This document shows, one piece after another, positions 44,378 through 53,600 of a DNA stretch of 64,000 nt. Made by a program: the position numbers and the translations under genes. Below the pieces are notes generated by a model, which saw only the letters and a program-made list of their open reading frames with translations, was not told the origin of the DNA and did no database searches. Source of the stretch: Burkholderia sp. HI2500 (GTDB taxonomy: Bacteria; Pseudomonadota; Gammaproteobacteria; Burkholderiales; Burkholderiaceae); contig NZ_NKFL01000007.1 in the NCBI RefSeq assembly GCF_002223055.1, positions 62,001 through 126,000 of the forward strand, in the 5' to 3' direction. Within the stretch, counting starts at the first letter, position 1, and each line of letters opens with the position of its first letter.

Positions 44378-46566
44378 CGTCGCAACACCCTGACGAGCAG
44401 CACCGAGATGCCGACCAGTGCGAGGCCGATCGCCGCGAGCCACGCGAACGCGCCGGGCCGTGGATGGCTCAGCGCGGCTGTGAGCTGGTGCGCGAACGTG
44501 ACGGTCAGCACGAGGCCGGGCAGCATGCCGATCGCGGTGCCGACCAGGTAGTCGCGCAGGCCGATATGCGACGCGCCGGCGACGAGGTTCACGACGGTAA
44601 ACGGCGCGATCGGCAACAGCCGCAGCACGGCCATCGCGAGCACACCGCGCCGGCCGATGTGCTCGCTGAGCCGGTTCGCGCGTGCGCCGGCGAGCCGGCG
44701 CACGGCATCCCGCCCGAGCCAGCGGCCGATCCCGTAATTCGCGGCCGCGGCCGCCATCGTGCCGACGGCCGCGTAGGCCACGCCCGGCCACGCGCCGAAC
44801 ACGAGCCCCGTCGCGGTGATCAGCAGCGTGATCGGCACCGCGAAGGTGGCCGCGACCACGTAGCCGGCCAGCAGCAGCGCAGGCGCGGCGGGCCGTTGCG
44901 CGAGCGTGGCCAGCGCATGCGCGAGCGACGCGACGTTCACCCGTTCGCCGAGCGGCGTGAAGCGCCAGGCGAGCGCGAGCGCGGCGACCAGCAGCACGGC
45001 CATGCCGAGCGCGAGAAACCGCGCGGTCAGCGGGCGATGGCGGTCGTGCGGCACGAACTCGCGTACGAACCGGTCGGGTTCGATCGGCTGCTCGGGGTCG
45101 AGCCGCGCGCTGACCGGCACGAGCGCATCGAGTTGCGGCGCGACGGCCGGGTCGAGCGTGCGCAGCGTGCGGCCCGGCTTCGCGCGCAACCGGTCGAGCG
45201 CGGTGTTCGGTCGCTCGGTGCGCGCGAATGCATCGGCCACGGCCGCGGGCGCCGTGCCGAGATGTTCGGCCAGCAGCCGCTCGCGCAGCGCGGCGATCGC
45301 GGCGCGGATGCGCGCATCGCCGGCCGCGACGAGCGCGACGCAGCATTCGGTGTCGAGCAGCATCGAACGGTTGTTGAGGTTCGCGCTGCCGATCACGAGG
45401 CATTCGTCATCGGCGATCGCGAGCTTGCTGTGGACGTTCACGCACGCGTCGCCGAGCCCGTCGACGTGCGGATACAGCAGGCGGTAGCGGCCGAAGTGGT
45501 CCGCCGACACGAGCGCCGCGTGCAGCCGCGCACGCAGCACGCCCATCGTCGCTTCCTGCAGCCAGCCGCTCTGCACGCGCGGCGCGACGACGGTCACGTC
45601 GGGCCCGTGCGCGTCGGCGAGGCGCGCGGACAACGTTTCGCGCACGACCGCCGCGGTGAAATACTGGTTTTCGACATACAGGTGCCGGCGCGCCGCACGG
45701 ATCGTGTCCTCGACGAGCGCGCGCACCTGCCGCACCGGCTCGCGGCCGTCGTGGCGCGGCGCCGTGCAGGCGATGCCGAGCCGCACGTCGCGCACGTCGA
45801 CGCGGGTGCCGGGCGGCCACGGATCGTCGTCGTCCGGCCGCTCGAGGTGGCGTTGCGCGCGGATCGCGATCGGGCGGCCGCACGCCTGCCGCCAGCGCGC
45901 CCGCGCCTGCTCGCCGATCGCGGCCGCCGCGTCGCCGTCGAACATCGCCTGCACGTCGTGAAACGGCGCGTACGGCGTGCCGTCTTCGTCGTGGCGGCGC
46001 GGGTCGCCGGCCGCGTGCGCCGGTGTGTCCCAGCGCGCGCGTGTCAGGTCGAGCCCGCCGACGAACGCGAGCCGGTCGTCGATCACGACCAGCTTCTGGT
46101 GATGGGACGCGCCGCGCGGATGCGCGCCGTCGAGCCGGAACACGATGCCGCGATGGGCCCGCCAGCCGGCGCGATACACGGGCGGCCAGTCGCGCTCCAG
46201 CGCGTAGATCATCGCGAAATCCCACGCGAGCACATAGATGCGCAGGTTGTGCCGCCGGGCGGCCAGCGCGTGCAGGAATGCCGCGAGCGTGTCGGGGAGC
46301 GTGTCGTCGGGGCCGCCCGGCGCGAGCCGCATCCGGCTGTCGACGTCCCAGCCGACGATGAACACCGTATGGCGTGCGCGCAGCAGCGCGGCGCGCAGCG
46401 TCGAGAAGTACGCATCGCCGTCGACGAGCATCGTGAAGCGGTCCGCGGCGCGGATCGTGTCGCAGTTGCGGCCGCGTTCGAGCAGGCCGTGCCGCGGGAT
46501 GTCGCTCGCCTGCGGGGCGTCGACGGCCGTCTCGTCGGCGCGTGTCGTGCGATCCGCCACGGTCAT
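44368..46566 (-). CDS. Phospholipase D / VTT (DedA-like) fusion
   Basis: This is a 732-residue protein with GGGAGG before the ATG. The N-terminal 500 residues hold two HKD motifs (SHHQKLVVIDD near 157 and VHSKLAIADDE near 393) of a cardiolipin-synthase-like PLD. After a hydrophobic helix, the C-terminal 170 residues form a VTT/DedA-like domain: AFPITLL-type helices with FGAWPGVAYAAVGTMAAAAA, GRRGVLAMAVLRLLPIAPFT and GLRDYLVGTAIGMLPGLVL. DedA/VTT proteins scramble or flip lipids. The fusion suggests a phospholipid remodelling enzyme in the inner membrane. It is the third gene of an operon with a strict sigma54 site. Confidence 0.9.
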   Translation of the reverse strand: MTVADRTTRADETAVDAPQASDIPRHGLLERGRNCDTIRAADRFTMLVDGDAYFSTLRAALLRARHTVFIVGWDVDSRMRLAPGGPDDTLPDTLAAFLHALAARRHNLRIYVLAWDFAMIYALERDWPPVYRAGWRAHRGIVFRLDGAHPRGASHHQKLVVIDDRLAFVGGLDLTRARWDTPAHAAGDPRRHDEDGTPYAPFHDVQAMFDGDAAAAIGEQARARWRQACGRPIAIRAQRHLERPDDDDPWPPGTRVDVRDVRLGIACTAPRHDGREPVRQVRALVEDTIRAARRHLYVENQYFTAAVVRETLSARLADAHGPDVTVVAPRVQSGWLQEATMGVLRARLHAALVSADHFGRYRLLYPHVDGLGDACVNVHSKLAIADDECLVIGSANLNNRSMLLDTECCVALVAAGDARIRAAIAALRERLLAEHLGTAPAAVADAFARTERPNTALDRLRAKPGRTLRTLDPAVAPQLDALVPVSARLDPEQPIEPDRFVREFVPHDRHRPLTARFLALGMAVLLVAALALAWRFTPLGERVNVASLAHALATLAQRPAAPALLLAGYVVAATFAVPITLLITATGLVFGAWPGVAYAAVGTMAAAAANYGIGRWLGRDAVRRLAGARANRLSEHIGRRGVLAMAVLRLLPIAPFTVVNLVAGASHIGLRDYLVGTAIGMLPGLVLTVTFAHQLTAALSHPRPGAFAWLAAIGLALVGISVLLVRVLRRWR

Positions 46567-46901
46567 CGGGTATCGGCCTCCCGGTCGCCGTCGAGGTGCG
46601 TCAGCCGCGCATCGCGGCGCGCACGCGGTGCCCGCCGCCCGGGCGAATGCGCATCGAGCCGTACGCGTTTGCCGGGGGCGCCACTGCCGCGCATGACGGC
46701 GACGTCGTCGATGCCTTGCGCGAGCGTCGTCGTTGCGTGTGCGATGCGGATTTGCCCGAGGCACCCGCATTCGGCGTGATGACGCGCGAGCCCCGCACGC
46801 AGCGTGTCGATCGGTCGGCCGGTGGTGAACCCCGCGCCCGACCGCATGCGGGGGGCAAGCCGGCGCGTCACGAGATAAGCGGGCAATTGGGTCTGGGTCA
46901 C
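46563..46901 (-). CDS. Hypothetical protein (112 aa)
   Basis: This protein has a GTG start with AAGGAG eight bases upstream. It overlaps the MgtC-like gene by GTGA and the PLD-VTT gene by ATGA, which strongly supports translation. The sequence is Arg- and His-rich (TQTQLPAYLVTRRLAPRM... ARRDARLTHLDG), with no recognised domain, membrane segment or signal. Function unknown. Confidence 0.6.
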   Translation of the reverse strand: MTQTQLPAYLVTRRLAPRMRSGAGFTTGRPIDTLRAGLARHHAECGCLGQIRIAHATTTLAQGIDDVAVMRGSGAPGKRVRLDAHSPGRRAPRARRDARLTHLDGDREADTR

Positions 46902-47149
46902 GCGAAACTCCTTGACGAGGACTCGGGTCGACAGGCGCGGACGCAGGCGAGGTTTTTCAGCGTCTCGCAGATGGCGTCGAACTCCGGGCCGCTCGTGCGC
47001 GAGAAGGACACCGAAATGTCGTCGGTGTCGGGATCGTCGTCCGATTGCTGGACGATGAACCGCTTCACGCGCACGCGCTCGCGCCCGATCACGCTGCCGA
47101 GCAACGCCGCCAGCAGCAGGCGTCCGAGCAGTTCGAGAGGGCCGATCAT
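46898..47149 (-). CDS. Internally shortened MgtC/SapB-like protein
   Basis: This 83-residue protein has GAAGGAGG before the ATG. IGPLELLGRLLLAALLGSVI followed by GRER is the conserved first helix of MgtC/SapB proteins. The rest (VQQSDDDPDTDDISVSFSRT, EFDAICETLKNLACV) resembles their cytosolic C-terminal domain, while the usual four further membrane helices are absent. MgtC proteins modulate growth at low magnesium. An in-frame internal deletion or a specialised short form both fit. It is the first gene after the sigma54 site at 47213. Confidence 0.65.
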   Translation of the reverse strand: MIGPLELLGRLLLAALLGSVIGRERVRVKRFIVQQSDDDPDTDDISVSFSRTSGPEFDAICETLKNLACVRACRPESSSRSFA

Positions 47150-47212
47150 GACGTGTCCTCCTTCCGATGGGTACGAGCCGTGGCCGGCGGCGCTTCGACG
47201 CGCATCAGGCAC

Positions 47213-47226
47213 GCAAGCCGCGTGCC
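47213..47226 (-). promoter_or_regulatory. Sigma54 promoter (MgtC-like/PLD-VTT/EEP operon)
   Basis: On the minus strand the site reads GGCACG-CGGC-TTGC, a full consensus match, 64 bases before the ATG at 47149. A TGCA-N5-TGCA dyad lies 55-70 bases further upstream (about 47284). Confidence 0.75.
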
Positions 47227-47324
47227 GGCCGGGAACGGCGCATGCGCAGAGGGCGGGGGCGCAACCCGCGACAGGCGGCGTGCATTTTTTGCATCGACAT
47301 CGCAGATATGGACAGGAGACCACC

Positions 47325-47567
47325 ATGGGGCACCAACAGGACGCGCAGGTTCGCAACCCGTATCGTGGTCACGAGATTCTCGTCTGGGCGCGGCGCGACG
47401 AACGCGGCGCATGGCGTGACGAGGTGCAGGTGTATGTCGACGGCGCTCGCATCGAGTTGACCGTGCCGGCGCCGGCCGGCCGCGCGTGGTTGACCGAGCT
47501 CGAGGCGCTGCGCGAGGGCATCGAGCGTGGCCGCGACCTGATCGACCGGCGCCTGGACGGCCCGTGA
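47325..47567 (+). CDS. Small conserved hypothetical protein (80 aa)
   Basis: This cytosolic protein has ACAGGAG before the ATG. Sequence: NPYRGHEILVWARRDERGAW, then EVQVYVDGARIELTVPAP and a helix LTELEALREGIERGRDLIDR. It looks like a compact beta-strand/helix domain. I do not know the family. It is divergent from the MgtC-like operon. I see a TTGC with wrong spacing but no acceptable sigma54 site upstream. Confidence 0.65.
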   Translation: MGHQQDAQVRNPYRGHEILVWARRDERGAWRDEVQVYVDGARIELTVPAPAGRAWLTELEALREGIERGRDLIDRRLDGP

Positions 47568-47624
47568 CCGGCATGGCGCCAGCCCACCGTCAACGCAAGC
47601 CGTCTCGCGCCAGGGCGGAATCCG

Positions 47625-47860
47625 ATGAGCGATCCGCGTACCCTTCATATCGACCGCTACGACCCCGGCTCGTCGCTCGCCCGCGCGACGTCGAGGTGCG
47701 GGTCGAGCGCGGGCGCGTGTGCCTCACCGGCCAGATCGAGGAATCCGAACGGCAGGCGGTCGTCGACGGCGTGGCCGCGCTGCATGGCGTGCACGGCGTG
47801 GAGGACGCGCTGGGCACGCGCAGCGAGTACAAGGCGCCGACCGACGGCCATTCGAGCTGA
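47625..47860 (+). pseudogene. Frameshifted BON-domain gene
   Basis: An ATG frame begins SDPRTLHIDRYDPGSSLARA, then the BON-like sequence continues in a different frame as RDVEVRVERGRVCLTGQIEE, SERQAVVDGVAALHGVHGVE and DALGTRSEYKAP. A single-base indel near 47680 would join them. Either a real frameshift or a sequencing error fits. If it is intact in the genome, a BON protein of about 80 residues would result. Confidence 0.6.
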
Positions 47861-48078
47861 CGCACGCCGCCGCGGCCGCGCTCGACGACGCGGTGAAGGC
47901 CGAACAGCGCGCGCTCGACCTGGCGCGCGACCGCTATCGCAACGGGTTGTCGCCGTTTCTCGACGTGCTCGACGCCGAGCGGCGATGGTCACAGGGCCGG
48001 CAACAAGCCGAGCCGGGCGCGCTGCGGACGACGACCGATTTCGTCGCGTTGTACAAGGCGCTGGGCGGCGGATGGCGA
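47851..48078 (+). pseudogene. C-terminal relic of an outer-membrane efflux protein (NodT/OprM type)
   Basis: The frame translates ALDDAVKAEQRALDLARDRY, RNGLSPFLDVLDAERRWSQG and DFVALYKALGGGWR. This is the extreme C-terminal region of TolC-like outer-membrane factors of RND pumps, including the common LYKALGGGW ending. There is no start codon, no N-terminal 400 residues, and the original stop is lost. It marks a past deletion between the BON gene and the phasin gene. Confidence 0.72.
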
Positions 48079-48132
48079 TCGCCGTCGATTCGATCCGCCT
48101 GCGGCAACCGGTTCCGCCGCCCGCATCGGCCG

Positions 48133-48687
48133 CTATCGTTTGGCGGCCTGCTGTTCCTGGTCGACCGCCCGTTTGGCCTGCTTCGACGCGGCGAGCGCGG
48201 CGACGTCGAAGTTGCTGCGCGCGACTTCGACGGCTTGCTGCCCGGTGCTGCCGAGGGTCTGGTACAGCGTGTTCGCGGCGACGACCGCGGAGTTCCAGGC
48301 CGCGACGGTGGCCTCGGAGCCGGACGGCGCGAACTTCGCCGCATCATCGACGAACGCCTGGATCCGGTGCACGTATTGGTCGCTGCCGGCCTGGGCGACC
48401 TTGATCACGTCGGCGTGGCCGGTCGACACGATATCGAGCCACTCGCGATGGTAGGACTGGAGCTTCTCGGCCAGCGGCTCGGTGAACGCGCGCGGGACGG
48501 CTGTCCAGTCCTGCGGCTTGTCGATCGCGCTTTCCGCGGCCACCCACGCGTCCTTCAGGGCCGACCGTGTAAATCGTGCATTGAGTTCGGCCAGTTTCCC
48601 GACTTCATCGAGTAACGCACCGGCCAGACCGAATGCGAAGTCGAAATGGGCGCGCTGCGCGCTCGAAACCAGCTCCCGGGTATTCAT
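48133..48687 (-). CDS. Phasin family protein
   Basis: This 184-residue protein has AGGAGAG before the ATG. It matches the phasin_2 (PhaP-like) family: TRELVSSAQRAHFDFAFGLA, the central amphipathic region (VPRAFTEPLAEKLQSYHREW) and the C-terminal TVAAWNSAVVAANTLYQTLG and VARSNFDVAALAASKQAKRA. Phasins coat polyhydroxyalkanoate granules. A non-PHA role has been proposed for short family members. It lies outside the sigma54 block. Confidence 0.87.
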   Translation of the reverse strand: MNTRELVSSAQRAHFDFAFGLAGALLDEVGKLAELNARFTRSALKDAWVAAESAIDKPQDWTAVPRAFTEPLAEKLQSYHREWLDIVSTGHADVIKVAQAGSDQYVHRIQAFVDDAAKFAPSGSEATVAAWNSAVVAANTLYQTLGSTGQQAVEVARSNFDVAALAASKQAKRAVDQEQQAAKR

Positions 48688-48769
48688 GATCTACGCTCTC
48701 CTGAATGGAAATGGCCGCCGCGGTTCGATCGCCTCGTCGGCATGTGTCGCTGCACCGTCAGGGTGCCTT

Positions 48770-48967
48770 TCAATACGTTTGCGTAACGATGCGAAGCAGC
48801 GTTTCGCCGTTGTGCGTCATGCGCAGGCGATGCGCGCCGGAAGCCAGGGTCTCGAATTCCACGAGCTGCTGCGTACGCAGCGTATCGAATTCCTCGCTGC
48901 TCATGTCGATCTGGTCGGGCGATGCCTTGACCAGCATGAGCGCCGCAATTTCGTGAGGGCTCAGCAT
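48770..48967 (-). CDS. Small hypothetical protein (65 aa)
   Basis: This soluble helical protein has CAGGAGA before the ATG. Sequence SPHEIAALMLVKASPDQIDM followed by a helix (SSEEFDTLRTQQLVEFET). I recognise no family. A long palindrome (48980-48998) sits in its leader, close to the ribosome binding site, and could affect its expression. Confidence 0.7.
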   Translation of the reverse strand: MLSPHEIAALMLVKASPDQIDMSSEEFDTLRTQQLVEFETLASGAHRLRMTHNGETLLRIVTQTY

Positions 48968-48979
48968 GTTTGTCTCCTG

Positions 48980-48998
48980 GATTGCCTGTCAGGCAATC
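48980..48998. promoter_or_regulatory. Perfect 19-base palindrome in the leader of 48770-48967
   Basis: Arms GATTGCCTG and CAGGCAATC surround one T. It lies 13 to 31 bases before the ATG and overlaps neither the start nor the AGGAGA site, but abuts the latter. It may be an operator or an RNA hairpin. Confidence 0.55.
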
Positions 48999-49067
48999 TT
49001 TACCGTTTCGTTCTGAATGGGGTGAGACGGTATTGCTTGGCGGACGCGGCTTGCGCGTCGAAAGCAA

Positions 49068-49457
49068 TCAGTCTCGTTCGGTGCGTGCGACGTGGCGGGT
49101 GATATCCCTGACCAGCGTCAGCTTCGGATGCGGGCGAACGGTGGCGACCGAATTCGCTGCCTCGCGCAACCGTTCCTTGCTGCGTCCCTGCACGACTGCC
49201 GAATTCGGCACCACGTCCATATGAAACAGCGTGACAGTCAATTGCAAGGATGAGTCACCGAGCATCACCATGACGTCGTCGGCCAGCAGCGAATCCGGTC
49301 CGACGATATCGACCGTCATCGATTCGACGCCCGAGCGCTGGTCGACATGCATGCTCCAGCGGCATACACGTACGCCGCTTCGCCACAGGCATCGCCATAC
49401 CGTGATGACTTGCAGCTTGCCCGCGACGGCGCGAAATGAAAGTCTCTGGACGACCAT
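49068..49457 (-). CDS. Hypothetical protein (129 aa)
   Basis: The AAGGA lies directly against the ATG, so the true start may be further in. Early sequence is Trp/Arg-rich (GKLQVITVWRCLWRSGVRVC); later LQLTVTLFHMDVVPNSAVVQ and a basic helix. No family recognised. A CTTCAC/GTGAAG dyad lies just upstream (49460-49473). It is in a poorly annotatable region (48.7-49.7 kb). Confidence 0.5.
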   Translation of the reverse strand: MVVQRLSFRAVAGKLQVITVWRCLWRSGVRVCRWSMHVDQRSGVESMTVDIVGPDSLLADDVMVMLGDSSLQLTVTLFHMDVVPNSAVVQGRSKERLREAANSVATVRPHPKLTLVRDITRHVARTERD

Positions 49458-49758
49458 TCCTTCACCTGTGAAGTAATGAACCTGGGTGGGAAACGACGGT
49501 AACCAAGCTTAAGTCAGGGACGAGCGGAAAGTACATCGGGGAAAGATGTCCGTATATCGATCATTACGGACAGACCGATGAACCGTGGAGATGAGCGGAA
49601 TGTGGTCTGACACCACCGGCGCGGGCAGTGCGGTACGAGAATTGCGCGCCCGATTCCTCCGGGCCGACCGGGCGCTCGGTGAATACGTTTTCAAAGAAGT
49701 GAAGAATGTGCGTGCGATGCGGGTCTACACTTGAAGCAGCGGGAATATCGGAGGCACA
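49458..49758. other. Intergenic region without a supported gene
   Basis: This is 301 bases between divergent genes. Apart from the dyad at 49460-49473 I see no gene, RNA or terminator. Confidence 0.5.
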
Positions 49759-50451
49759 TTGACTCATCGGGACTTCATCGCAATCGGTACGTCGTCGGGC
49801 GGCGTCGATACGCTTCGCACCCTCGTTTCGCGCCTTCCGCGCGACTTGCAGGCGACGATCGCGATCGTCCTGCACGTCGGCGCGCATGACAGTTTCCTGC
49901 CGTCGCTGCTGAGTTCGGCGGGCCCGCTTCATGCAGTGCACGCCAAGGACGGTGAGACCTACCTGCCAGGCAGGATCTACGTGGCGCCGCCGGATCGCCA
50001 TCTGATCGTCGAAGGCGCGGTGCTGCGCCTCATGCGCGGCGCCAAGCAGAACTTCGCGAGGCCCGCAATCGATCCGCTGTTTCGCAGCGTCGCGATCGAA
50101 ATGGGGCCGCGCGCCATCGGCGTGATCCTGACCGGCCTGCTGGACGACGGCGCGGCCGGCCTCGATGCGATCCAGTCGTGCGGGGGCACCACGATCGTCC
50201 AGGATCCCGACGAAGCGTTTGCGTCCGACATGCCGCTGCACGCCGTGCCTTATGCGGATTTCGTGGTGTCGCTCCCCGGGCTGGCACGCCGGCTGATCGA
50301 ACTGACGACGAGCCCGCTGGGCGACTCGACGAACAACGAGATCGCCAGCAGGCAACGTGCCGTCGAGCAGGTCGCCGGCGAGCAGCGCACGTGGATTGCC
50401 GAGTGCGCGGCGTTCGGCCCGCTGAGCCGCATGACGGGCCCGCCACGCTGA
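49759..50451 (+). CDS. Stand-alone CheB-type methylesterase domain
   Basis: This is a 230-residue protein with a TTG start preceded by GGAGG. The catalytic triad of CheB is visible: Ser in IGTSSGGVDTLR, His in IVLHVGAHDSF and Asp in LTGLLDDGAAGL. There is no receiver domain, unlike chemotaxis CheB. It may remove methyl groups from a receptor or act on another glutamate ester. It lies 223 bases before the CheB-CheR-kinase fusion, with which it shares strand and family, so it may be part of the same pathway. Confidence 0.87.
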   Translation: MTHRDFIAIGTSSGGVDTLRTLVSRLPRDLQATIAIVLHVGAHDSFLPSLLSSAGPLHAVHAKDGETYLPGRIYVAPPDRHLIVEGAVLRLMRGAKQNFARPAIDPLFRSVAIEMGPRAIGVILTGLLDDGAAGLDAIQSCGGTTIVQDPDEAFASDMPLHAVPYADFVVSLPGLARRLIELTTSPLGDSTNNEIASRQRAVEQVAGEQRTWIAECAAFGPLSRMTGPPR

Positions 50452-50674
50452 TCCGGACGGAATGCGGCGATACCCCTCCGCGTCTGACGAATCCAGGCCG
50501 GCGGCGCGGTCGATGCCGGGCCCGGCACCGCAGGTTCGCCGACGCGGCAAAGTTCTTGCAGTCAATGCTGGTGGAGGGATAATAGCGATCCACGCGTATC
50601 TTGGCGCAAGCGGGTCATGCGCCTGCCCGCCGTTGGTCGCGCACATCATTATTCTTTCAACTGGACACGCAGCG

Positions 50675-53600
50675 ATGTCGAAAAGACGTGGGCAGGCTCT
50701 CCCGAGCCAGGCCAATCATCCTGTAGTCGGAATCGGCGCGTCGGCAGGCGGGTTGAGCGCCCTCCTGGAGTTCTTCGAAGCCCTGCCGGCACGCACGTCG
50801 ATGGCGTTCGTCGTGGTCATGCACCTGGCGCCGGATCATGAAAGCAATCTGGCCAGCTTGCTGCAGAAGGCCACCGGCATGCACGTCATGGAAGTCACGA
50901 GCCCCACGCCGATCGAGCCCGACCACGTCTACCTGATCGCGCCCTCCCTCGAACTGACGATGGTCGACGACTATCTGCGCGTCGCCCCCCATCGGCCGGA
51001 AGAGAGTGGCCGCCGGGCGGCCATCGATCTCTTTTTCCGGACCCTCGCCGAAGCCCACCGCGAACGCGCGATCGGCATCGTGCTGTCCGGCGCAGGCTCG
51101 GACGGCTCCGTCGGGCTGTCGAGGGTCAAGGAGATGGGCGGTATCACGTTCGCCCAGGAGCCGGCGGAAGCGGAATACGACAGCATGCCGCGCAGCGCCA
51201 TCGCGACCGGCATGGTCGACTTCGTGACCACCGCCGCGGAGATGCCGCAACGGCTGATGGACCTGTGGGTGACCGCGAAGGAAATCCACCTGCCCGTCAC
51301 CGAGAACGAGGAGCGCCAGGAAGAGCTGGTCAACGAGGCCGCCGAGCGCGCGTTGCGCGAGATCATGATCATCCTGCGCACGCGCACCGCGCACGATTTC
51401 CGGCATTACAAGCGGGCGACCGTGCTGCGGCGGATCGAGCGCCGCCTGCAGGTCAACGGCATCACCGATCTCCAGGCCTACCGCGACTTTCTCCATCTGC
51501 ATCCGGAGGAAACCCAGGCGCTCCTGCAGGACATGCTGATCAGCGTCACGAATTTCTTCCGCGACAAGGAGGCGTTCGACGTACTCGATCGCGACGTCCT
51601 GCCCCGTTTCTTCGAAGGGCGCGGCGAGCAGGATCGCATTCGCGTGTGGTCGGTCGGCTGCGCCACCGGCGAAGAGGCTTATTCGCTCGCCATGCTGCTG
51701 CAGGAGCGGTCGCTGAAATCGGCCGAAGGCGTGTCGTTCCAGGTCTTCGCGACCGACATCGACGAACGGGCCATCTCCTTTGCGCGCACCGGCTTGTACC
51801 CCGATTCGATTCTCGCCGACGTGACGCCGAGCCGCGTGCGCCAGTTCTTCGCGAAGGACGCCGCGCACTACCGCGTCAAGAAGGAACTGCGCGAGCACAT
51901 GCTGTTCGCGCATCACAACGTGCTGAGCGACCCGCCGTTCTCGCGGCTCGACCTGATCTGTTGCCGCAATCTGCTGATCTATCTGGATCGGGAAGCGCAG
52001 ATCGAAATACTGAAGATGTTCCATTTCGCGCTGCGACCGGGCGGCGTGCTGTTTCTCGGCAGCTCCGAGTCGGCCGACAGCGTGAGTTCCATGTTCTCGG
52101 TCGTCGACAAGCGCAACCGCATCTACCGCGCGAACATGGCGGTGCGCGGCGACACCCCGGTGCCGGTCGCCATTTCCGGCATGATGAGCACCCGGCCCGT
52201 CGTGACGACCATCCAGCCGCCGGGCCGCCGCCGCTTCTCGTTCGGCGACCTGCACCAGCGCCTGGTCGAGCAGCATGCGCCGCCGAGCGTGCTCGTCAGC
52301 CGCGATTCCGAAATCGTGCACCTGTCCGACCGGGCCGGGCGCTTCCGGCGCTATTCGGGCGGCGAACCGTCGCACAACATCATTGCCGTGGTGCGGCCCG
52401 AACTGCGTCTCGAGCTGCGCACGGCGATCTATCAGGCGCTGCACACGAATCGCAGCGTCGAGGCACGGCGGGTGAGGGTCGAGCGCGACGCGCGTTCGTA
52501 TTTCGTCAACATGACCGCGCGGCCCGTGCACGACCCGGAGGCCAACGCGGATTTCGTGCTGGTGCTGTTCGATGAAGTCGAAGACAGCATGAGCAGTGCC
52601 GAAACCGCGACGGCCGACGTGCAGAAGGATCCGATCATCAGCCAGCTCGAGCGCGAGCTGCAGCGCACGAAGGAGCAGCTTCAGTCGACCATCGAGCAAT
52701 CGGAAACGTCGACGGAAGAGTTGAAGGCGTCCAACGAGGAGTTGCAGGCCATCAACGAGGAACTGCGTTCGGCGACGGAAGAGCTCGAGACCAGCAAGGA
52801 AGAACTGCAGTCGATCAACGAGGAGCTGACCACCGTCAACGCGGAGCTCAAGTCGAAGGTCGAGGAAACCGGCAAGATCAACGACGACCTGCAGAACCTG
52901 ATCGCGGCGAACGACATCGGCACGATCTTCGTCGACCGCAATATCTGCATCAAGCGCTACACCCCGCGGGCGACGGACGTCTTCAGCATCATTCCGTCGG
53001 ATATCGGCCGGTCGTTGCTGGACATCACGCACCGGCTCGAATACGACAAGCTCTCCGACGACGCGGCCGAGGCGTTCGATTCGCTGCGCCTGATCGAGCG
53101 CGAACTGCGGAGCAACGACGGACGCTGGTATCTCGCGCGCTTCGTGCCTTACCGCACGACCGAAGACCGCATCGACGGCGCGGTGCTGTCCTTCATCGAC
53201 GTCACCGACCGCCGGCGGGCGGAAGACCGGCTGCGCGAAGGCGAGCGACTGATGCGCATCGTGGCGGAAGGCACCAAGGACTACGCGATCATCACGTTCG
53301 ACGACGACGGCATCGTGACCAGCTGGAATGCCGGCGCGGAGCGGATCTTCGGGTATACCGAGGCTGAAATGATCGGGCAGTCCGCCGACCTCCTGTCGAC
53401 CGACGAGGATCGCGCCAGTCAGGTGGCCCAGCGCGAATTCGGCGAGGCCCGGCTGAACGGGCGGACCGAAGAGGAGCGCTGGCATCTGCGCAAGGACGGC
53501 ACCCGTTTCTTCGCGAGCGGCGTGCTGTCGCGCCTGGACGAGCCCGGCATCAGCGGGTATGCGAAGATCGCGCGCGATCTCGGGGAATTCGCGCCGCCGG

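Noticed and set aside
44464..46779. 771-codon plus-strand frame opposite the PLD-VTT gene
   Set aside because: Shadow frame; the minus strand carries two HKD motifs and a coupled gene order.
47273..47290. GGCGTG...TTGC pattern before the gene at 47325
   Set aside because: Spacing is two bases too long; not compatible with sigma54.
47570..47585. GGCATG-GCGC-CAGC before the frameshifted BON gene
   Set aside because: The -12 element keeps only GC; too weak to list among the candidates.
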